Assembly: GCF_036178845.1 (NCBI RefSeq)
Contig: NZ_CP108070.1
Coordinates: forward strand, 6,944,001 to 7,008,000
Source of the DNA: Streptomyces sp. NBC_00271
Lineage (GTDB): Bacteria > Actinomycetota > Actinomycetes > Streptomycetales > Streptomycetaceae
DNA length: 64,000 bases
Direction of reading: 5' to 3'
Both the position numbers and the translations under genes were made by a program. Below the pieces are notes generated by a model, which worked only from the letters and a program-made list of their open reading frames with translations, had not been told where the DNA came from and made no database searches. This document shows positions 38,789 through 47,340 of this stretch, piece by piece (position 1 is the first letter of the stretch; every line of letters begins with the position of its first letter).

Positions 38789-40099
38789 ATGCGGCTCACA
38801 GTCATCGGCACCGGCTATCTCGGTGCCACCCACGCCGCCTGTATGGCGGAACTCGGGCACGAGGTGCTCGGGGTCGACATCGACCCCGACAAGGTGGCCG
38901 CGCTGGCCGCCGGGCGGGTGCCCTTCCACGAGCCCGGGCTCGGTGAACTCGTCCGCGAGCATCTCGGCTCGGGACGGCTGCGGTTCACCACCTCCTACGA
39001 GGAGGCGGCGGCTTTCGGGCAGGTGCACTTCGTGTGCGTCGGGACCCCGCAGCGGAGCGACTGCGACGGCGCTGACCTGCGGTACGTCGACGCGGCGTTC
39101 GCGGCGATCGCCGCGCACGCGGCCGAGGACGCGTTGCTCGTCGGGAAGTCGACCGTGCCGGTGGGAACGGCCCAGCGGCTCGCGGACACCCATGCCGTGG
39201 AGGTCGCCTGGAACCCCGAGTTCCTGCGCGAGGGCTTCGCCGTCGACGACACCCTGCGGCCCGACCGGCTGGTGTTCGGCGTCGGCTCCGCACGTGCCGA
39301 GGCGATCCTGCGGGAGGTGTACGCCCCGGTCCTGGCTGCCGGGACGCCGCTGGTCACCGCGGACTTCCCGACCGCCGAGCTGGTCAAGACGGCCGCCAAC
39401 GCCTTCCTCGCCACCAAGATCTCGTTCATCAACGCGATGGCGGAGGTGTGCGAGGCGGCGGGCGGCGACGTGTCCGTCCTGGCCGAGGCCATCGGCCACG
39501 ACGACCGGATCGGCGCGAAATTCCTGCGCGCGGGTGTCGGGTTCGGCGGCGGCTGTCTGCCCAAGGACATCCGCGCCTTCGCGCACCGCGCCGACGAGCT
39601 CGGCGTCCCGCTCGGGTTCCTGCGCGAGGTCGACGCCATCAACATGCGCCGCCGTGACAAGGTGGTCGCGCTCGCCCGGGAACTGTGCGGGGGAGGAGTC
39701 CTCGGGGCCCGGATCGCCGTCCTGGGCGCCGCGTTCAAGCCGGACTCGGACGACATCCGCGACTCGCCCGCGCTGAACGTGGCCGCCCGGCTGCGGCTCG
39801 ACGGCGCCGACGTCACGGTCTATGACCCCGAGGCGATGGACAATGCCCGCAAGGCGTATCCGCTGCTCGGTTATGCCGTCTCGGCCGAGGAGGCGCTCGG
39901 CGGGGCGGACCTCGTGCTGCATCTGACGGAGTGGCCGCAGTTCCGGGAGCTGGATCCGGGGCCGCTGGCGGCCCTGGTGTCCCGTCCGCGGATCGTGGAC
40001 GGCAGAGGAGTGCTCGACGCGGACCGCTGGACCGCGGCGGGCTGGGAATTCCGGGCGCTGGGACGCCCCGCGCCCGGCGGGGAGGGGAGAAGAGCTTGA
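38789..40099 (+). CDS. UDP-glucose 6-dehydrogenase (UDP-glucose/GDP-mannose dehydrogenase family)
   Basis: 436 residues. NAD-binding GTGYLG (7-12), substrate loop KSTVPVGTA, catalytic Cys256 in GFGGGCLPKD, and the C-terminal domain FKPDSDDIRDSPAL are all intact. It oxidises UDP-glucose to UDP-glucuronate (or GDP-mannose to GDP-mannuronate; the motifs alone do not decide). It would supply an acidic sugar to the cluster. 48 bp after the GT39-like gene. Confidence 0.9.
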   Translation: MRLTVIGTGYLGATHAACMAELGHEVLGVDIDPDKVAALAAGRVPFHEPGLGELVREHLGSGRLRFTTSYEEAAAFGQVHFVCVGTPQRSDCDGADLRYVDAAFAAIAAHAAEDALLVGKSTVPVGTAQRLADTHAVEVAWNPEFLREGFAVDDTLRPDRLVFGVGSARAEAILREVYAPVLAAGTPLVTADFPTAELVKTAANAFLATKISFINAMAEVCEAAGGDVSVLAEAIGHDDRIGAKFLRAGVGFGGGCLPKDIRAFAHRADELGVPLGFLREVDAINMRRRDKVVALARELCGGGVLGARIAVLGAAFKPDSDDIRDSPALNVAARLRLDGADVTVYDPEAMDNARKAYPLLGYAVSAEEALGGADLVLHLTEWPQFRELDPGPLAALVSRPRIVDGRGVLDADRWTAAGWEFRALGRPAPGGEGRRA

Positions 40100-40848
40100 C
40101 GCACGACATGGGGGCGGACACGGCGCTGACCGTGGTCATGCCGACCTACAACGAGGCGGCCAACCTGCCGCGGATGGCGGAAGCGGTGCTTCAACTGCCG
40201 CTCGACGGGCTTCACTTGAAGATCGTGGACGACTCCAGCCCGGACGGCACCGGCAGGATCGCCGACGAGCTGGCGGAGAAGTACAACACCAAGGGGCGGC
40301 GCCGGATGAGCGTGCTGCACCGCACCGAGAAGGACGGGCTCGGGCGCGCCTACGCGGCCGGGATGAGCCTCGCGCTCGACGAGGGCGCCGAGTACGTCGT
40401 CCAGATGGACGCCGACGGCAGCCACCCCGTCGAGGCCGTGCCCCGGATGCTCGGCACGGCCCTGGCCAACGGGGTGGGGCTGGTCATCGGCAGCCGGTAC
40501 GTCGAGGGCGGCTCGCTGGACGAGGACTGGGGTACGCACCGCGTCCTGCTCTCCCGCTTCGCCAACCGGTACGCCCGTACCGTGCTCGGCACCCGGATCC
40601 GGGACATCACGGCCGGGTTCAACCTCTGGTCGGCCCAGGCCCTGCGCGACATCGACCTGGCCACGCTGGACAGCGCCGGTTACAGCTTCCAGGTCGAGCT
40701 GAAGTACAAGGCCGTACGGGCGGGGCACAGCGCCGTCGAGATCCCGATCCGCTTCGAGGAGCGGACCGAAGGGGTCTCGAAGATGACACTGAAGACGCAG
40801 CTGGAGTCGGCGTTGGTGCCGATCCGGCTGCGCATGAAGAAGAACTGA
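40096..40848 (+). CDS. Polyprenol-phosphate-mannose synthase-like GT2
   Basis: 250 residues from TTG 40096, which overlaps the previous stop and follows GGGGAG; ATG 40108 is the alternative. It has VVMPTYNEAANLP, IVDDSSPDGTG, MDADGSHP and the DPM-type ITAGFNLWS. It makes polyprenol-phosphate-mannose (or glucose) on the cytosolic face, the donor for GT39-type enzymes. Soluble, with no C-terminal acyltransferase domain (Ppm1 fusions have one). Last gene of the operon. Confidence 0.88.
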   Translation: MTHDMGADTALTVVMPTYNEAANLPRMAEAVLQLPLDGLHLKIVDDSSPDGTGRIADELAEKYNTKGRRRMSVLHRTEKDGLGRAYAAGMSLALDEGAEYVVQMDADGSHPVEAVPRMLGTALANGVGLVIGSRYVEGGSLDEDWGTHRVLLSRFANRYARTVLGTRIRDITAGFNLWSAQALRDIDLATLDSAGYSFQVELKYKAVRAGHSAVEIPIRFEERTEGVSKMTLKTQLESALVPIRLRMKKN

Positions 40849-40901
40849 CCCGGGACCCAGGTTCCGGGTCCCAGGTCCTGGGTACGGCGGCGGCCGGCCG
40901 G

Positions 40902-41783
40902 TTACTGGTTGGCCGCCGTCGACGCCTGGGCCTCGCCGCGGCGGCGGATCTGGCGGAAGGCGAACTCGGCCAGGTCGTCGCCGGTCCTGAAGACCTTGGC
41001 GTCCTTCGTCGTCACGTCCTTGCCGTTGTTGAAGCCGGCCAGCGTGAAGTAGGCGTAACGGCCGAAGGAGTTGGTGGTCGAGCGGCAGACCGCCGTACGG
41101 CAGAAGTTGGCGACGCCCTGGCCGGACAGCGAGGTGATGATGCTCTTGCCGTCCGCCTCGGACTTCGCCTTGACCGCCTGGGCCGCGGTGTTGAAGACCG
41201 CGACGCCGACGGTCACCGAGACGCCGTCCTTGGTGTAGGTGACGCGCATCATCCGGGTGCAGTCGTTCTTGTTGAGCACCGCGGGCAGCGTGCCCTGCAC
41301 GGCCGACGCGCAGTTCGTCGTCGAGGCGGTGGGGCCCTTGCGGTAGACGCGGTCACCCATCGTGAGCTGCGAACCGGGGAAAAGGATGTCCGGGCTGAGC
41401 GGTGCGGTGTCCTTCTGCACGCTGGATATGAAGTCCAGCGGATCCAGCGGCGGCGGCGCCGAGGTCGGCGCGAACGTCGGTACCGGCGCCGTGCTGTCGC
41501 TCGGGATGCTCGCGGTGGCGGGCAGCTTGCTGGGTGTGTTCCCAGCCTGGTTGTCCCCGTTCGAGGAGACGACGGCCACGGCGACGGCAGCGCCGACCGC
41601 GATCGTGGCGACCGCCGAGCCGACGATCACCAGCAGTCTGCGCCGTCGGTTGCGTGCCTCGGACGCGTCGGCGAGTGCCGCCCAGTCCGGAGTCTGGTTC
41701 CGACGTCCCCAATCGGGTTGCTGAGAACCAGGCTTCCAGGGATCCCACGGAGGTTCCCCCTGCCCACCCTGCCCATAACTCAT
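40902..41783 (-). CDS. Single-pass membrane protein of unknown function
   Basis: 293 residues, convergent with the glycan operon. A Gly/Pro/Trp-rich cytosolic N-terminus (MSYGQGGQGEPPWDPWKPGS) precedes one membrane helix (LLVIVGSAVATIAVGAAVAV), a Pro/Thr linker and an extracytoplasmic domain of about 180 residues with four cysteines (TNCASAV, KNDCTRM, NFCRTAVCRS). No named family recognised. Common next to rplM in streptomycetes, as I recall. Confidence 0.8.
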   Translation of the reverse strand: MSYGQGGQGEPPWDPWKPGSQQPDWGRRNQTPDWAALADASEARNRRRRLLVIVGSAVATIAVGAAVAVAVVSSNGDNQAGNTPSKLPATASIPSDSTAPVPTFAPTSAPPPLDPLDFISSVQKDTAPLSPDILFPGSQLTMGDRVYRKGPTASTTNCASAVQGTLPAVLNKNDCTRMMRVTYTKDGVSVTVGVAVFNTAAQAVKAKSEADGKSIITSLSGQGVANFCRTAVCRSTTNSFGRYAYFTLAGFNNGKDVTTKDAKVFRTGDDLAEFAFRQIRRRGEAQASTAANQ

Positions 41784-42043
41784 GCGCGCATCTTAGACGG
41801 GGTCCCGGGGGTGCCGGTCCGCACCGGAGGGCACTTGAGCCCCTAGCGTGACCTGAGTGCGCACGGGCAAAACTGACATCTCCGGGTGGTTGGTGCGACA
41901 CGCTTCGGCAGGCTTCCAGGTGCGGGCCGTCGGGTGACGCCGGGTAGTCGGACCGTTGCGGAGGAAAGGACTGCCTTACTCTGTTTACAGGGACTGCTCG
42001 CGTGGCCCTGAGTGCTACGGCACTCGGGTCGCGAACCCGCGTT
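41784..42043. other. Intergenic region upstream of rplM
   Basis: About 260 bp with no gene. It contains a small stem (GAGTGC-tacg-GCACTC) close to the rplM promoter. Confidence 0.4.
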
Positions 42044-42073
42044 TTGACCCGTCCGGGCAACCGCGGGTACCCT
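42044..42073 (+). promoter_or_regulatory. rplM-rpsI promoter
   Basis: TTGACC (42044-42049), 18-bp spacer, TACCCT (42068-42073); similar to the rpsL and rpsJ promoters. Leader of about 180 nt. Confidence 0.65.
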
Positions 42074-42203
42074 TGCAGTTCGTTATGCGTATCGGCTTGG
42101 TCGTTCTCACGCGAGAGGCCGCTACGTAGGTTCCCTGGAGCAGTTACCAGTGGGCGGCATACGGGCATCGTTCCCGGCACTGTCGTCCCCAGCTGCACGA
42201 TCG

Positions 42204-42241
42204 CTTCAGTGATGCCATGTGTCAGCACCCATCCACTGAAG
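42204..42241 (+). promoter_or_regulatory. Stem-loop in the rplM leader
   Basis: CTTCAGTG (42204-42211) pairs exactly with CACTGAAG (42234-42241), loop 22 nt containing GTG-tcag-CAC. It ends about 14 nt before the rplM start and partly faces its ribosome site. L13 leaders that regulate this operon are known in other bacteria. Confidence 0.45.
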
Positions 42242-42255
42242 AAGAAGGCTGCGAA

Positions 42256-42699
42256 GTGCGTACGTTCAGCCCCAAGCCCGGCGACATCACTCGCCAGTGG
42301 TATGTCATCGACGCCCAGGATGTCGTCCTGGGCCGTCTGGCCACCACTGCCGCGAACATCCTGCGGGGCAAGCACAAGCCGATCTTTGCGCCGCACGTCG
42401 ATGCTGGTGACTTCGTCATCATCATCAACGCCGACAAGGTGCACCTCTCCGGCAACAAGAAGACCCAGAAGCTGGCGTACCGCCACTCCGGCTACCCGGG
42501 TGGTCTGCGCTCCGTCCGTTACGACGAGCTGCTGGCCAAGAACCCCGAGAAGGCCATCGAGAAGGCCATCAAGGGCATGATCCCCAAGAACACCCTGGGC
42601 CGTCAGGTGCTCTCGAAGCTGAAGGTCTACGCGGGCGAGAACCACCCGCACGCTGCTCAGCAGCCGGTCCCGTTCGAGATCACCCAGGTCGCGCAGTAG
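42256..42699 (+). CDS. rplM: 50S ribosomal protein L13
   Basis: 147 residues from GTG 42256 after GAAGAAGG ([20 protein letters not shown]), full L13. The frame is open upstream but that segment is leader. Confidence 0.97.
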   Translation: MRTFSPKPGDITRQWYVIDAQDVVLGRLATTAANILRGKHKPIFAPHVDAGDFVIIINADKVHLSGNKKTQKLAYRHSGYPGGLRSVRYDELLAKNPEKAIEKAIKGMIPKNTLGRQVLSKLKVYAGENHPHAAQQPVPFEITQVAQ

Positions 42700-42743
42700 T
42701 TCCGGCCACCACCCCTAAGACAGAAAAGAATCTGAGGAGAATC

Positions 42744-43265
42744 GTGGCCGAGACCACCGTTGAGCAGCCGGTCGAAGAGACTGAGCTCGTCGACATCGAG
42801 AACTACACCACCGAGTCCGAGGTCCCCGTCGAGGGCGAGTACACCTCGGAGTCGCTCGCGGGCCGCTTCGGTGACCCGCAGCCGGCCGCCGGCCTGGGCC
42901 GTCGCAAGAACGCCATCGCCCGCGTCCGGATCGTCCCGGGCACCGGCAAGTGGAAGATCAACGGTCGCACCCTTGAGGACTACTTCCCCAACAAGGTGCA
43001 CCAGCAGGAAGTCAACGAGCCCTTCAAGGTGCTCGAGCTCGACAACCGCTACGACGTCATCGCCCGCATCTCGGGTGGCGGCGTCTCCGGTCAGGCCGGT
43101 GCGCTCCGTCTCGGTGTCGCCCGCGCGCTGAACGAGGCGGACGTGGACAACAACCGCCCGGCCCTGAAGAAGGCCGGCTTCCTCAAGCGCGACGACCGTG
43201 CGGTCGAGCGCAAGAAGGCCGGTCTCAAGAAGGCCCGTAAGGCTCCGCAGTACAGCAAGCGTTAA
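42744..43265 (+). CDS. rpsI: 30S ribosomal protein S9 with acidic N-terminal extension
   Basis: 173 residues: about 45 acidic residues ([20 protein letters not shown]) precede the S9 core ([20 protein letters not shown] to the APQYSKR tail that reaches P-site tRNA). GTG start after GAGGAG. The extension is genus-typical. Confidence 0.97.
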   Translation: MAETTVEQPVEETELVDIENYTTESEVPVEGEYTSESLAGRFGDPQPAAGLGRRKNAIARVRIVPGTGKWKINGRTLEDYFPNKVHQQEVNEPFKVLELDNRYDVIARISGGGVSGQAGALRLGVARALNEADVDNNRPALKKAGFLKRDDRAVERKKAGLKKARKAPQYSKR

Positions 43266-43296
43266 TCGTCGGCTGCTGCGTATTCGTACGACCGTT

Positions 43297-43329
43297 CGCC
43301 CCGGCGGCACGCTGTGTGCCGCCGGGGCG
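43297..43329. terminator. Terminator after rpsI
   Basis: Perfect 14-bp stem (43297-43310 with 43316-43329) followed by TTCGTTTAT. Confidence 0.88.
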
Positions 43330-43428
43330 TTCGTTTATCACAGCCCAGGGCGTATAACGGCACAAGGCGCTCAAAGGCTTGCATGATCGGATGACTTCCG
43401 AAAACTGAGCTTCATCAGGAGGACACCA

Positions 43429-44787
43429 GTGGGACGACTCTTCGGCACGGACGGCGTGCGCGGTGTCGCCAACGCGGATCTGACGGCCGAGCTGGCGCTC
43501 GGTCTCTCCGTGGCGGCGGCGCATGTGCTGGCCGAGGCGGGTACGTTCGAGGGCCACCGGCCGGTGGCAGTGGTCGGGCGGGACCCGCGCGCGTCCGGGG
43601 AGTTCCTGGAAGCCGCCGTGGTCGCGGGCCTGGCCAGCGCGGGTGTGGACGTCCTGCTCGTCGGTGTGCTGCCCACCCCCGCGGTGGCGTACCTCACCGG
43701 CGCGCTGGGCGCCGACCTCGGCGTGATGCTCTCGGCCAGCCACAACGCCATGCCCGACAACGGCATCAAGTTCTTCGCCCGCGGCGGCCACAAGCTCGCC
43801 GACGAGCTGGAGGACAGGATCGAGGGCGTCTACGAGGAGCACCGCACCGGTGCGCCCTGGGACCGGCCCACCGGCGCCGGGGTCGGGCGCGTGCGCGGTT
43901 ACGACGAGGGGCTCGACCAGTACGTCGCCCACCTCCTCGGCGTGCTCCCGAACCGCCTCGACGGCCTGAAGGTCGTCCTCGACGAGGCGCACGGCGCCGC
44001 CGCCCGAGTGTCTCCCGAGGCCTTCACGCAGGCCGGTGCCGAGATCATCACGATCGGCGCCTCGCCCAACGGCCTGAACATCAACGACGGCTGCGGCTCC
44101 ACCCACCTCGACCTCCTGAAGGCCGCCGTCGTCGAGCACGGAGCCGACCTCGGCATCGCGCACGACGGCGACGCCGACCGCTGCCTCGCCGTGGACCACA
44201 CGGGTGCCGAGGTGGACGGAGACCAGATCCTGGCCGTCATCGCGCTGGCGATGCGGGAGCGTTCCGCACTGCGCTCCGACACTGTTGTCGCGACGGTCAT
44301 GTCCAACCTGGGCTTCAAGCTCGCCATGGAGCGCGAGGGCGTCTCCCTCATCCAGACCGCGGTCGGCGACCGCTACGTCCTGGAGGAGATGAAGGAGCAC
44401 AACTACGCGCTCGGCGGCGAGCAGTCCGGGCACGTGATCATCCTCGACCACGCCACCACCGGCGACGGCACGCTGACCGGCCTGCTGCTGGCGGCCCGGA
44501 TCGCCCAGACCGGCCGTACGCTCCAGGACCTCGCGTCCGTCATGGAGCGGCTGCCGCAGGTCCTCATCAACGTCCCCGACGTCGACCGCTCGCGGGTGAA
44601 CAGCTCCGCCGAACTGGCGGCCGCGGTCACCGAGGCCGAGCGGGAACTCGGCTCCACCGGCCGGGTGCTGCTGCGCCCCTCCGGCACCGAGCCGCTCGTC
44701 CGGGTCATGGTCGAGGCCGCCGACATCGACCACGCGCGGTCGGTGGCGGGGCGGCTCGCGGACGCGGTGAAGTCGGCACTGGGCTAA
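43429..44787 (+). CDS. glmM: Phosphoglucosamine mutase
   Basis: 452 residues from GTG 43429 after AGGAGG. It converts glucosamine-6-phosphate to glucosamine-1-phosphate for UDP-GlcNAc. The catalytic phosphoserine loop is [15 protein letters not shown], the metal loop DGDADRC and the phosphate-binding loop [11 protein letters not shown]. Together with glmS further on it feeds peptidoglycan synthesis. Confidence 0.97.
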   Translation: MGRLFGTDGVRGVANADLTAELALGLSVAAAHVLAEAGTFEGHRPVAVVGRDPRASGEFLEAAVVAGLASAGVDVLLVGVLPTPAVAYLTGALGADLGVMLSASHNAMPDNGIKFFARGGHKLADELEDRIEGVYEEHRTGAPWDRPTGAGVGRVRGYDEGLDQYVAHLLGVLPNRLDGLKVVLDEAHGAAARVSPEAFTQAGAEIITIGASPNGLNINDGCGSTHLDLLKAAVVEHGADLGIAHDGDADRCLAVDHTGAEVDGDQILAVIALAMRERSALRSDTVVATVMSNLGFKLAMEREGVSLIQTAVGDRYVLEEMKEHNYALGGEQSGHVIILDHATTGDGTLTGLLLAARIAQTGRTLQDLASVMERLPQVLINVPDVDRSRVNSSAELAAAVTEAERELGSTGRVLLRPSGTEPLVRVMVEAADIDHARSVAGRLADAVKSALG

Positions 44788-44834
44788 GACTGCCCCGCCG
44801 CCTTGGCGGTACGTTTCCGGTGCTGGGCCCAGAG

Positions 44835-45002
44835 TCACTTCTGGGCCGGCAGCGTGAGCGTGCCGGCGAGGATGACGCCGAGCAGGTTCAGCAGCAGCTC
44901 GGCCTGGCTGAACTGGCCGACCGTGTCCACGAAGATGCCGCGGAACACGGTCGTCGCCCTCGCGCCCACGATCAGTACCGCGTCAGCGCCCTCGCCCGGC
45001 GA
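44835..45002 (-). pseudogene. Remnant of an integral-membrane protein gene behind coaA
   Basis: Right after the coaA TAG and in the same reading frame, the minus strand encodes 55 residues, ADAVLIVGARATTVFRGIFV, then GQFSQAELLLNLLGVILAGT and TLPAQK before a TGA. The hydrophobic C-terminal helix and normal codon pattern look like the end of a membrane protein whose 5' part is lost. It might resemble DUF389-type proteins, but that is a guess. Confidence 0.4.
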
Positions 45003-45992
45003 CTACAGCTTGCGCAGGCTCAGGCGCTGCACCTTGTGGTCCGGGCCCTTGCGCACGACGAGCGTGGCGCGGCCCCGGGTGGGGGCCACGTTCTCCAGCA
45101 GGTTGGGCTTGTTGATGGTGCGCCAGGTCGTGCGGGCGTAGTCGAGCGCCTCCTCCTCGGAGACCTGCGTGTACCTGCGGAAGTAGGAGTCGGACTTCTG
45201 GAAGGCGGTCTGGCGGAGCTTCTTGAACCGGTTGAGGTACCAGCGCTCGATGTCCTCGGCGCGGGCGTCGACGTACACGCTGAAGTCGAAGTAGTCCGCG
45301 AGGCCGACGCGGGTGCGGCCGTCCTTGCCGGGGAGGGCGGGCTGCAGGACGTTCAGGCCCTCGACGATGAGGATGTCCGGACGGCGGACGGTGAGCCGCT
45401 GGTCGGGGACGATGTCGTAGATCAGGTGGGAGTAGACGGGGGCCGTGACCTCGTCCTTCCCCGCCTTGATGTCGGCAACGAACCGGGTGAGGGCCCGACG
45501 GTCGTACGACTCGGGGAAACCTTTCCTCGACATCAGACCGCGTGCCTCCAGCTCCTTGGTGGGGAGCAGGAAACCGTCCGTGGTCACCAGTTCGACGCGC
45601 GGGTGTTCGGGCCAACGCGAGAGCAGGGCCTGCAGCAGGCGCGCGACGGTGGACTTGCCGACGGCGACCGACCCGGCCACCCCTATGACGAAGGGGGTGC
45701 CGGACTGGGAGCCCTTCTCGCCGAGGAAGGTGTTCAGCGCCCCTCTGAGCCCGTCCGTGGCGCCGACGTACAGATTGAGCAGTCTGGACAGCGGCAGATA
45801 GATGTCCCGCACCTCGTCGAGGTCGATGACATCGCCCAGACCGCGCAGCTTCTCGACCTCCTCGGCCGTCAGTGGCAGCGGCGTCTTTTCGCGCAGCACG
45901 CTCCACTCGGCTCGGGTGAGGTCGACGTAGGGAGTCGCCTCCGGCCTGTGCCGGTGGGCGCTCCGGGGCATCGGGGAGACCGGAGAGATCAC
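45003..45992 (-). CDS. coaA: Pantothenate kinase type I
   Basis: 329 residues from GTG 45992 ([20 protein letters not shown]); an ATG at 45971 is an alternative. It phosphorylates pantothenate, the first step of CoA synthesis. The P-loop [17 protein letters not shown] and [20 protein letters not shown] are typical of the prokaryotic CoaA family. Transcribed against its neighbours. CoA later feeds the AcpS reaction. Confidence 0.96.
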   Translation of the reverse strand: MISPVSPMPRSAHRHRPEATPYVDLTRAEWSVLREKTPLPLTAEEVEKLRGLGDVIDLDEVRDIYLPLSRLLNLYVGATDGLRGALNTFLGEKGSQSGTPFVIGVAGSVAVGKSTVARLLQALLSRWPEHPRVELVTTDGFLLPTKELEARGLMSRKGFPESYDRRALTRFVADIKAGKDEVTAPVYSHLIYDIVPDQRLTVRRPDILIVEGLNVLQPALPGKDGRTRVGLADYFDFSVYVDARAEDIERWYLNRFKKLRQTAFQKSDSYFRRYTQVSEEEALDYARTTWRTINKPNLLENVAPTRGRATLVVRKGPDHKVQRLSLRKL

Positions 45993-46173
45993 GGTCCATT
46001 GTTACGGGAGTGTGGACGGGGTGGGGGGTGGGGTCGGTCACGTGCGGGGAGCGGCCCTGAAGATGATCAGTAGTGCGTGCGCGCCTCGGGCCCGCCCATG
46101 ACCATCGCGTGACCGACCTCAGGCCGGATCATGACCACCTGTTCATCGAGCCGTGACCTGCAGTGTTGCGTCT

Positions 46174-46203
46174 TTGACAGGGGGCTCGACCGGCTTGTAG
46201 ACG
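46174..46203 (+). promoter_or_regulatory. Promoter of the LAETG surface protein
   Basis: Consensus TTGACA (46174-46179), 18-bp spacer, TAGACG (46198-46203); one of the best -35 boxes in the window. Confidence 0.6.
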
Positions 46204-46285
46204 TGGGGAGTTTCAGGCTCTCGGGGCTCGCCTGCCGGACTAGCGGATCGTCCCGTCGCATCCTCATCGACCTTGAAGGACAAGA

Positions 46286-46978
46286 GTGTTGCTTTCTTAT
46301 CGCGCCGCCAGAGCGGCACGTGTCATAGGCACTTTCGGGGCCGCGGCCGCACTCTCCATCGGTGCCGCCCATACGGCGTTGGCGTGCAGCATCAGCGACT
46401 TCTCGGCGGCGGCCGTGTGTGACGCAGGCGGCAACGGCGTCATCCGCGTCACCGACAAGGACGCCTCCGGCACCCCGGCCACCATCACCCTTTACCTGCA
46501 GTTGAGCATGCCGGGCGGTGAACGGCGCGTCGACATCAAGACGATCGAGCACCCCACCGCGCAGGGCACCACCGTCGATCTCACCCCCTCGGAGTGGTAC
46601 CCCGGTCAGACCTACCGGGTCCACGTCAAGGCGGGCGACCAGGTCGACGACGACATCCAGCCGCTGACCGTCGTGGGGGACGAAACCTGCGAGCCCTCCA
46701 GCCCCTCCTCCTCGGCGCCCGCGACTCCGTCCGCGCATCCCTCCTCGGCGTCCTCCGCCACCCCGACCACGCTGCCGAGCCCGGCACAGAGCAGCAGCGC
46801 AGCCGCCGTGCCGGATGCGAGCAGCGCCCCGTCGCCCGCGGGCGGCAGCACCGACCTTGCCGAGACCGGCGCGGGCAGCGGTACCACGGTGATCGCCGGC
46901 ATCGCCGCGGCCTTGGTCGTGGCCGGCGGCGGCATTGTCGTTGCGCTGCGCCGCCGAGCGGCACACGGCTCCCACTGA
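46286..46978 (+). CDS. Sortase-anchored cell-surface protein (LAETG)
   Basis: 230 residues from GTG 46286 (GAAGGA upstream). A signal peptide (GTFGAAAALSIGAAHTALAC) precedes a beta-sandwich-like domain with cysteines near 34, 45 and 135, a Ser/Pro/Ala-rich wall-spanning stalk (136-188), LAETG at 191-195, a membrane helix and RRRAAHGSH. LAxTG is the signal of class E sortases in Streptomyces, so the protein should be linked to the cell wall. No sortase gene is nearby. Confidence 0.88.
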   Translation: MLLSYRAARAARVIGTFGAAAALSIGAAHTALACSISDFSAAAVCDAGGNGVIRVTDKDASGTPATITLYLQLSMPGGERRVDIKTIEHPTAQGTTVDLTPSEWYPGQTYRVHVKAGDQVDDDIQPLTVVGDETCEPSSPSSSAPATPSAHPSSASSATPTTLPSPAQSSSAAAVPDASSAPSPAGGSTDLAETGAGSGTTVIAGIAAALVVAGGGIVVALRRRAAHGSH

Positions 46979-47066
46979 CAGCCCCTGTCTCATTTGGACA
47001 CGGCCTGAAAGTAGAGCGTCACCGGTTGGGGGCCTCGGCCCCAGCCGTCACCGTCCACCAGGGCAA

Positions 47067-47098
47067 ACGGCCCGACCGAAGATCATCGGTCGGGCCGT
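47067..47098. terminator. Terminator after the LAETG gene
   Basis: ACGGCCCGACCGA (47067-47079) pairs perfectly with 47086-47098, 6-nt loop. Confidence 0.8.
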
Positions 47099-47340
47099 CA
47101 TGGTGTCGGTACACCAGCGGCAAAGCGAGTCACGGCCAGCCACCCTGGCGCCGCGCGCTCGCACAGGACGCGCCACTTACACCGACCGTCACCGCGATGA
47201 CATCGAGACCGCCATGGCCATCCATGGGTGGAGGTCGCACGTCGGATCAAAGATGGCGGGTTGTCGACCCGCCTTGGAATTTCCGATTTCGGGCACGAAG
47301 TGCCGGGTTCGGGCGCCCCCCGGCCCTTAGGCTGCCGCTC
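47099..47340. other. glmS upstream region
   Basis: No gene seen. It includes an 7-bp dyad GGCGGGT-tgtcg-ACCCGCC (47255-47273), about 70 bp before glmS, which could be an operator or leader stem. No glmS ribozyme was recognised. Confidence 0.4.

Noticed and set aside
36971..39922. 983-codon minus frame across the glycan operon
   Set aside because: Covers well-supported plus-strand genes and has Arg/Gly/His-rich composition typical of shadows.
46067..46993. Minus-strand frame opposite the LAETG gene
   Set aside because: The plus frame has signal peptide, LAETG, ribosome site and promoter; the minus frame is low complexity.
46594..47340. Extended N-terminus of glmS
   Set aside because: GlmS needs an N-terminal Cys directly after the initiator Met, which the start at 47341 provides.
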